From: Symsagittifera roscoffensis
Taxonomy: Eukaryota > Xenacoelomorpha > Acoela > Convolutidae
NCBI RefSeq assembly: GCF_963678635.1
Contig: NC_087067.1
Location: forward strand, 10,521,716 to 10,585,715
Direction of reading: 5' to 3'
Length of the DNA stretch: 64,000 nt
The position numbers were made by a program, and so were the translations under genes. The notes under the pieces are model-generated. The model was not told the DNA's origin. It did no database searches and saw only the letters and a list, made by a program, of their open reading frames with translations. Positions 58,900 to 64,000 of the stretch are shown here, in pieces; position 1 is the first letter of the stretch, and every line of letters begins with the position of its first letter.

Positions 58900-61505
58900 A
58901 ATTATTAATTTTTCTCCAACTCCTTTTTCTAGTAATCTCAAATCAAAACATAAACCCTTCTCCTCGTACAGGACCACAAGATTTACTAGTAACACATTAC
59001 GATTGTGAAGAAAATGAACAAAAAACACTACATAAATATGCAATAAATCAAGTATCACAATGTGAAACCGAACCACAAGCTATAGAAACCACAGATGTAA
59101 TAGCAACACTCTATTCAAAAGCCCGAGCAACAACAGTTACAGGTTATAAATTCACAGCAACATTTTCCGAAAAGAAAGTACATTGTTCACAAGTCTCGAA
59201 CGGAAACAAAAACCGACTTGACCATGAATCATTCTATCAAAGTAATATAGAACGTCTTTTACATCTCAATCCCGACGATTGTAAAAATGAATTACTTAGA
59301 CTAAACATCACACAAAATAAAAACTCCCAAAGAAAATTAGTTAATTTTCAAGTTTTTTCAGACTCTGTACATCAATCACAACTTGAAAGACACCAAGGAC
59401 ATATAAAACTAGACGAAAAATACCCGTATAACGGCGCACACGGACGATTAACCTATGACCTACACGATAAACATTGGATACCACACATTGGTATAAATGA
59501 CCCATCAAACTGCAAAGCAGACACAAAAAATAAAGGATACCAAGAAATAATGTTTTTCGATTGGAAAATACAACTCGAAAAAATACAACTAACACGAGAT
59601 TTATCAGATAATACAATGATCTATCAAGGAATCCGATTACCTTGTAAAAATGATCAAGGTTATTGCGACCCTACAACGAGAACACAAGCAACAATTGTTT
59701 GGTTCCCCGAAGATACATGTACAACATTTCAAGTAGCAAAAATACACGCTCGTATGATAAAATTTCACGAAAAATATTTTATACAATCAATTCCATATGA
59801 ACAAGTCCATCCATCACGAAAACTAAGTTCTAATTTTAGAAACATAGACAATATAGAAAACAAATTGACACGTTTTCAAATATATCAAGAAACAGAACTT
59901 GCATGTAAATACAGGAATCCACTTCACAGAACACAATACTCTGAAATATTAGTTGAATACGAAAAAGGATTCGACATGACCACTGGAAAAATAAAAATCG
60001 ACCCATATGCCACAGGTCATCCTCTAAACGAAGGAACATCCTATATACCAGTTAATTTTGAAAAAAGCAACGGACAACCTGGTGGACATCTAAAACCCCA
60101 TGACACCAGAAGCACACGCTTACAAGAATTATCACTAATGAATACTACATATTTCGGTAATATCCACTATGATATTCATTTAGATATGAAACTAGATTAT
60201 ACAATTAGCCGAATTTTTCAAGAAATGTCACTCTCCGAATTAGAAACACTACACCAACTATGCGAATTAGAACGAACACAAATATTACAATCACTTGCAC
60301 TAGCAGTATTAAAAATACCCTATGCAGGATACTTATTATCTGGAAATAGATCAAATTTTTTAGACTATGAAGGAAACATCTTATGGTTTTATACTTGTAC
60401 TAAAAAAGTATCACCACTATACGTTTTTGAAGATAAACGATGTTATAAAAGAATCCCTATCTTTTATAAGAATAAAGTACATTTCGTGGATACACTTTCA
60501 CGAAGAACCTATTTCTGGGATACCGCAGTCCCATGTGGATCAGAAAACAGCCACAATGTAGTACAACTAAACCCTGATGAAAATAAATATTATCTTCTCA
60601 CTCCATATCCCACATTAATGCAATCACTCAAAAAATTTTCACCAGAAAGCATTCGCGCTATTGCTCGAAACCCAAATATAGACTTACAATCAATAGGAAT
60701 CTATTCAAAATCAGATATTCAACATCACATTAGAACACAACAATTCCAAGAATTATTAACACAAATGGACACTATACAAAGACAATCAATAGACCAAAAT
60801 TTACGCAAACTTGCAGAAACCGCAGGATTTGCCGATATCTACACGCAAGACTATAGCGGATATTTTAAAGACATTAAAGATTATATATATCTAAACGGTG
60901 AAAAATACCGTCCCCAAGATATATCACCAATTAACATTTTTAGCTTTGTTACACTCAAAAATGAGATCCTCGATTTTCTAGGATGGCCCTACTACATCTT
61001 AGAAAAATTGACTATTTTATACGCAATGTTTAACTTTATTGGATTTCTTTTCTCACTTTTAAAAGGAATCTACAACACATGTGCTATACACACACAAGTA
61101 AACAGACAAGCAAGTGTAGCACGCATACTATTTGCAGGATTTTTTGGAATCTTTTCTACATCTATAAACAAAATTCTTTTAGACGCACAAATAAAAGAAT
61201 ATAACACAAAAATAACAACACGACAAAATACATACGACGAAGAACATAACAATGTAGACATAACGCCAACGGCACCACAATTACCACCCCTACCAAATAA
61301 CCATCCACTATCCCTAGTCCCACGAAATTTTCGAAATTTAGCCATCACACATAATCCAAATTTTCGACTCACCACATCACAAAGTCCCATCCAACATATA
61401 ATGACACACCAGTCACAAGATGATAATACTTATGAACAAATTATTGAACAACCCCATACCACCGCTTTTCAGTCTCAAAATAATCATTTTTTTAGCCCAC
61501 GATGA
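58887..61505 (+). CDS. Envelope-like glycoprotein, 872 residues
   Basis: N-terminal signal peptide (residues 1-19, LKLLIFLQLLFLVIS). A long Cys-containing ectodomain has N-x-S/T sequons, including LNIT, MNTT and GNRS. There is one strong membrane segment at about 705-730 (LTILYAMFNFIGFLFSLL), a second hydrophobic stretch at about 742-762, and a cytoplasmic Pro/His/Gln-rich tail of about 110 residues. Position 3' of pol plus this topology is that of a retroviral or errantivirus envelope. No furin-type cleavage site is obvious. Fusion class and donor virus family could not be assigned. Its start lies inside the end of the AUG-less frame and its stop overlaps the next ORF (ATGA). Confidence 0.75.
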   Translation: MYILKLLIFLQLLFLVISNQNINPSPRTGPQDLLVTHYDCEENEQKTLHKYAINQVSQCETEPQAIETTDVIATLYSKARATTVTGYKFTATFSEKKVHCSQVSNGNKNRLDHESFYQSNIERLLHLNPDDCKNELLRLNITQNKNSQRKLVNFQVFSDSVHQSQLERHQGHIKLDEKYPYNGAHGRLTYDLHDKHWIPHIGINDPSNCKADTKNKGYQEIMFFDWKIQLEKIQLTRDLSDNTMIYQGIRLPCKNDQGYCDPTTRTQATIVWFPEDTCTTFQVAKIHARMIKFHEKYFIQSIPYEQVHPSRKLSSNFRNIDNIENKLTRFQIYQETELACKYRNPLHRTQYSEILVEYEKGFDMTTGKIKIDPYATGHPLNEGTSYIPVNFEKSNGQPGGHLKPHDTRSTRLQELSLMNTTYFGNIHYDIHLDMKLDYTISRIFQEMSLSELETLHQLCELERTQILQSLALAVLKIPYAGYLLSGNRSNFLDYEGNILWFYTCTKKVSPLYVFEDKRCYKRIPIFYKNKVHFVDTLSRRTYFWDTAVPCGSENSHNVVQLNPDENKYYLLTPYPTLMQSLKKFSPESIRAIARNPNIDLQSIGIYSKSDIQHHIRTQQFQELLTQMDTIQRQSIDQNLRKLAETAGFADIYTQDYSGYFKDIKDYIYLNGEKYRPQDISPINIFSFVTLKNEILDFLGWPYYILEKLTILYAMFNFIGFLFSLLKGIYNTCAIHTQVNRQASVARILFAGFFGIFSTSINKILLDAQIKEYNTKITTRQNTYDEEHNNVDITPTAPQLPPLPNNHPLSLVPRNFRNLAITHNPNFRLTTSQSPIQHIMTHQSQDDNTYEQIIEQPHTTAFQSQNNHFFSPR

Positions 61506-63307
61506 GCCGCCAACTTGGATCACTACACCGATCAAATTCCCACCCAACCAATCTTACCTCTCCAATCCCAAAAATACCACTTTTTGCTTTTCCGCCACCC
61601 GACTTTCCATCTAGTAATGTAACATCAGGCATGAATTCCGATACTAATTCACACATCTCAGTTTTATATTCCATCTCACAACTCAATAACCCTAATATTG
61701 AAACCCCCGATGAATTTGCCGACTCAGAACCATCCCCATCCAATAATTTTCATAACTCTTCTAATTTTTCTCAACCCCCTTTTCAACCCATATTATCCAA
61801 TAACCCTGACCCAATTACTCCCACACCCTCTTATGCTTCCCAAGTTACCCCAACCTACTCCTCATACCATTCTGACCAATCATCTCATTCTCCAGACACC
61901 CCTCGAATCTCCCCAGAGCTAGATAATTTTATTACCCTTCAACAACAACCCTACCACCTTAATACCCCAACCATAAACCAAATCTCCTCCACTATAAATT
62001 CATCCAACCCCCCTACCCCTACACCCTCTTCAAATTATACTGAATCATTAGCACCATCATCCACATCAACTGAATCTTCACTCAACACTAATAGAGCTTA
62101 CCGCACTTTTAAAAGAAAGTTCCCCAACCATCCTTTCCCAGCAAAACCAGGAACAGCCCGTGAATACATCAACCACCCCAAGCATACTAACACAAAAGAA
62201 TTTTTAGCCATCACCTTACCCTCATTCCCACAATACACCTTAAACACCCCCCACGACACTAACGAAACACGCAACTTCGTAGATGAATACGTTTTAATGC
62301 CCACTCTCTCTTGGACCTCATATTATCATTTCACTAACCCTCTTTGCTTACCTTTATCTAACACTCACATCGATATAGAACGAAACACGGACATGCTATA
62401 TCGACTCACTACACCACTAACACCTAGACAATTTACTTACGTTGGATATAAAAAATCACTAAAAACACACACTGCACCTAGAGCTAACGAATATACACTC
62501 GAATACTATGATCACAACATCATCAGAGCTAACCAAGATCAATTCTTAGACGACGATCGCTTCGCTAATCCACAAATTACCGAGAAATTTTTCATCAAGA
62601 CACCATATACATTCACACTAAACATCTTCGACCGAAAGTTTGATCACATTATTTCAGAAGCACTAACAGACACACAAGCATACGAAAGTTTTAAAGAACG
62701 CTTCCAAATATTTTCACTAACCTTTCATTTCCTTGCACCACACGAAAGAGATTTACACTGCTCACACGATATTATGTTGCGCACTAAACAAACCCACACA
62801 TATACTTATTATCGCTTCATCCAAAATCACTTTGACCTACACACACCCTCTAGACAACCACACCATCGTTTTCAATTCATTAATTCCAAATACACTTCAC
62901 CATTTTTTCTAAATTTCACATATTGTATTAAAGACACTAACCTCCATGGTATTCTTCGAAATTATGACCCCATAACCCAAATGTACATCTTCTGTCCCAT
63001 TACCAAGACCTTCAACGCCGAAGAATCCCGACCCTTCCTTATCCCGCACGAGTTTGTACAACCTATAGAAATCCCAATTTTAGAATTCATCCACAACACT
63101 AAATTCAATCACAAATTATATAATCTAATCCAAAACACACCTTATGAGTTTGCAGTTGGCACTGAAGAACTAACCACTATCAAGGCACTTCAATTGCTTT
63201 GGCCACTGCTTCAGACTAAAAATATCATCCGCATCTTAGCTAAACTACTAACAACTTCAGAACTAATTCACGACATCTTCCCCCACGGTTTTTTCCCCGA
63301 CGACTAA
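61502..63307 (+). CDS. 601-residue protein of unknown family after the envelope gene
   Basis: Starts in an ATGA overlap with the envelope stop. Residues 1-190 are Pro/Ser/Thr/Asn-rich and low complexity, like the N-terminus of the AUG-less frame. Residues 195-601 look globular, with many aromatic and His residues (YHFTNPLCLPL, FHFLAPHERDLHC, YDPITQMYIFCPITKTF) and a C-terminal helical region. It has no signal peptide or membrane segment, and no enzyme motif was recognised. It is more C-rich than the rest of the element. The gene is immediately followed by a consensus splice donor. Confidence 0.65.
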   Translation: MSRQLGSLHRSNSHPTNLTSPIPKIPLFAFPPPDFPSSNVTSGMNSDTNSHISVLYSISQLNNPNIETPDEFADSEPSPSNNFHNSSNFSQPPFQPILSNNPDPITPTPSYASQVTPTYSSYHSDQSSHSPDTPRISPELDNFITLQQQPYHLNTPTINQISSTINSSNPPTPTPSSNYTESLAPSSTSTESSLNTNRAYRTFKRKFPNHPFPAKPGTAREYINHPKHTNTKEFLAITLPSFPQYTLNTPHDTNETRNFVDEYVLMPTLSWTSYYHFTNPLCLPLSNTHIDIERNTDMLYRLTTPLTPRQFTYVGYKKSLKTHTAPRANEYTLEYYDHNIIRANQDQFLDDDRFANPQITEKFFIKTPYTFTLNIFDRKFDHIISEALTDTQAYESFKERFQIFSLTFHFLAPHERDLHCSHDIMLRTKQTHTYTYYRFIQNHFDLHTPSRQPHHRFQFINSKYTSPFFLNFTYCIKDTNLHGILRNYDPITQMYIFCPITKTFNAEESRPFLIPHEFVQPIEIPILEFIHNTKFNHKLYNLIQNTPYEFAVGTEELTTIKALQLLWPLLQTKNIIRILAKLLTTSELIHDIFPHGFFPDD

Positions 63308-63310
63308 CAG

Positions 63311-63389
63311 GTAAGTATGAATTAAATGAATATTACTAACTAATTAAAACATTAAAAAACTCACCATACTTTATTCATGTTTTCTTTAG
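63311..63389 (+). other. Predicted 79-nt intron just after the last ORF
   Basis: CAG|GTAAGT donor three bases after the TAA, branch point TACTAAC at 63334-63340, and a pyrimidine-rich acceptor TTTTCTTTAG ending at 63389. All three signals are ideal. Confidence 0.65.
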
Positions 63390-64000
63390 ATTTTTAGCCT
63401 TCATCCGACGATCACCTACAAAAACCACAAAAGACAAACAAAAATTGCAAATTTCATCAAACAATTTTCAAAAATTCTATTAATCTCTTACACTTATAAA
63501 TTTATAAATTTAATACCAATGCAGTAAATTCATTTCTAAAATTTTCCCCCACAAGCAGTAAATCTAATTATGATGAAAATTTGTATCTTAATATTCCCCC
63601 ATGACTAGCAGTAAATTTCTAAATTCTATGTAGTAAATTAAATAAATGCAAATGCAGTACTAACCTTTTGATATTTTCATTCATTCGCACAGAAATTCTA
63701 TCCACACTCGCACAGCTCGCCCACGAAGAATTGTTTAAAATAATGAATTTCAGTTTCAAGTTTCACACTCAACAACTCTAACATATAATAACATGTTTCA
63801 AACTTTCCTTTAACCCGGGTTGGAAAGGAATCATATACTAAACAAAACTAACCAACGCAGCTTACTAAATACCACAAATCATAGAATAACAGCATGACTT
63901 AGAAAAGGAAACCAACGGTACCCAAACCGAATTAAACCCAGTTTAAAACTGGATAATTTATTCTTTTGAAGACTATTATAAAGTCTAAGAAAGAAATAAT
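63390..64000 (+). other. 3' non-coding part of the element
   Basis: No open frame and no match to the 5' LTR. The phrase 'gcagtaaat' with 'ttcccccA' recurs (63520-63660), a weak tandem pattern. The 3' LTR lies beyond the window. Confidence 0.45.

Larger units (their letters stand above)
46409..64000 (+). mobile_element. Giant envelope-bearing LTR retroelement, open at the right edge
   Basis: Ordered parts: 5' LTR (46409-46822), primer-binding site, 1.2-kb leader, ORF1 (48076), single-frame Gag-Pol (48518-56740), a 600-bp gap, then five coupled ORFs (57342-63307), a small intron and non-coding DNA to the window end. More than 17.5 kb is visible without a 3' LTR; ordinary Ty3/Gypsy elements are 5-10 kb. 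The coding strand is strongly A- and C-rich and G-poor throughout, unlike the flanking DNA, which supports a single unit. All large frames are open, so the copy looks young. Confidence 0.85.

Noticed and set aside
48227-61743. Many minus-strand ORFs across the giant element
   Set aside because: They mirror the A/C-rich coding strand (rich in Phe, Leu, Val and Cys codons) and carry no motifs.
57342-63307. Prokaryotic operon or bacterial contamination suggested by ATGA overlaps
   Set aside because: No Shine-Dalgarno sequences; the block is continuous in composition with a Gypsy-type Gag-Pol and ends in a spliceosomal-type intron.

Overview
This is an AT-rich animal nuclear genome window. Genes are split by canonical GT-AG introns, the proteins are conserved metazoan/eukaryotic housekeeping proteins, and roughly half the sequence is transposable elements (tRNA-derived SINEs, LINEs, a MITE, LTR elements). 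The phylum cannot be fixed from the sequence. Closely packed same-strand genes with 3'-splice-site-like sequences just ahead of their start codons are compatible with a group that uses spliced-leader trans-splicing, but that is inference.

Bases 1-33.6 kb: six host genes, all on the minus strand. In transcription order they are a ZSWIM7/SWS1-like gene (33.5-33.1 kb), a RIOK3-like kinase (26.7-21.7 kb, five exons), a PDRG1-like prefoldin-family gene (19.2-18.8 kb), a POP7/RPP20-like RNase P/MRP subunit (18.7-15.9 kb, two exons), a SCAMP (15.6-7.1 kb, five exons) and the first recognisable exons of a GUF1/LepA mitochondrial GTPase that runs off the left edge. I joined the exons by checking reading phase at each splice site. 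PDRG1 and POP7 are 72 bp apart. Introns and intergenic DNA are full of short repeats, mostly SINEs that share a terminal hairpin, plus a decayed Jockey-like LINE inside a SCAMP intron and a 222-bp MITE.

Bases 33.7-46.4 kb: a transposon graveyard. It holds a 5'-truncated LINE (plus strand), a nearly complete but mutated CR1/L2-like LINE (minus strand) with a PHD-type ORF1, and a badly decayed Ty3/Gypsy-like element (minus strand). An LTR at 44.6-45.0 kb is related to the LTR at 46.4-46.8 kb.

Bases 46.4-64.0 kb: the most interesting part, a very large LTR retroelement, apparently intact as far as the window goes, whose 3' end is outside the window (more than 17.5 kb visible). It has a 5' LTR, a primer-binding site, a long leader, a basic 155-residue ORF, a single-frame 2740-residue Gag-Pol, and then a second block of five tightly coupled ORFs: two tiny membrane proteins, a 377-codon frame with no AUG at all, an 872-residue envelope-like glycoprotein and a 601-residue protein of unknown family. 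Junctions are stop-start overlaps or gaps of a few bases. A consensus splice donor lies 22 nt into gag and a small intron with an ideal branch point follows the last ORF. This layout is more like a complex virus than an ordinary Gypsy element.
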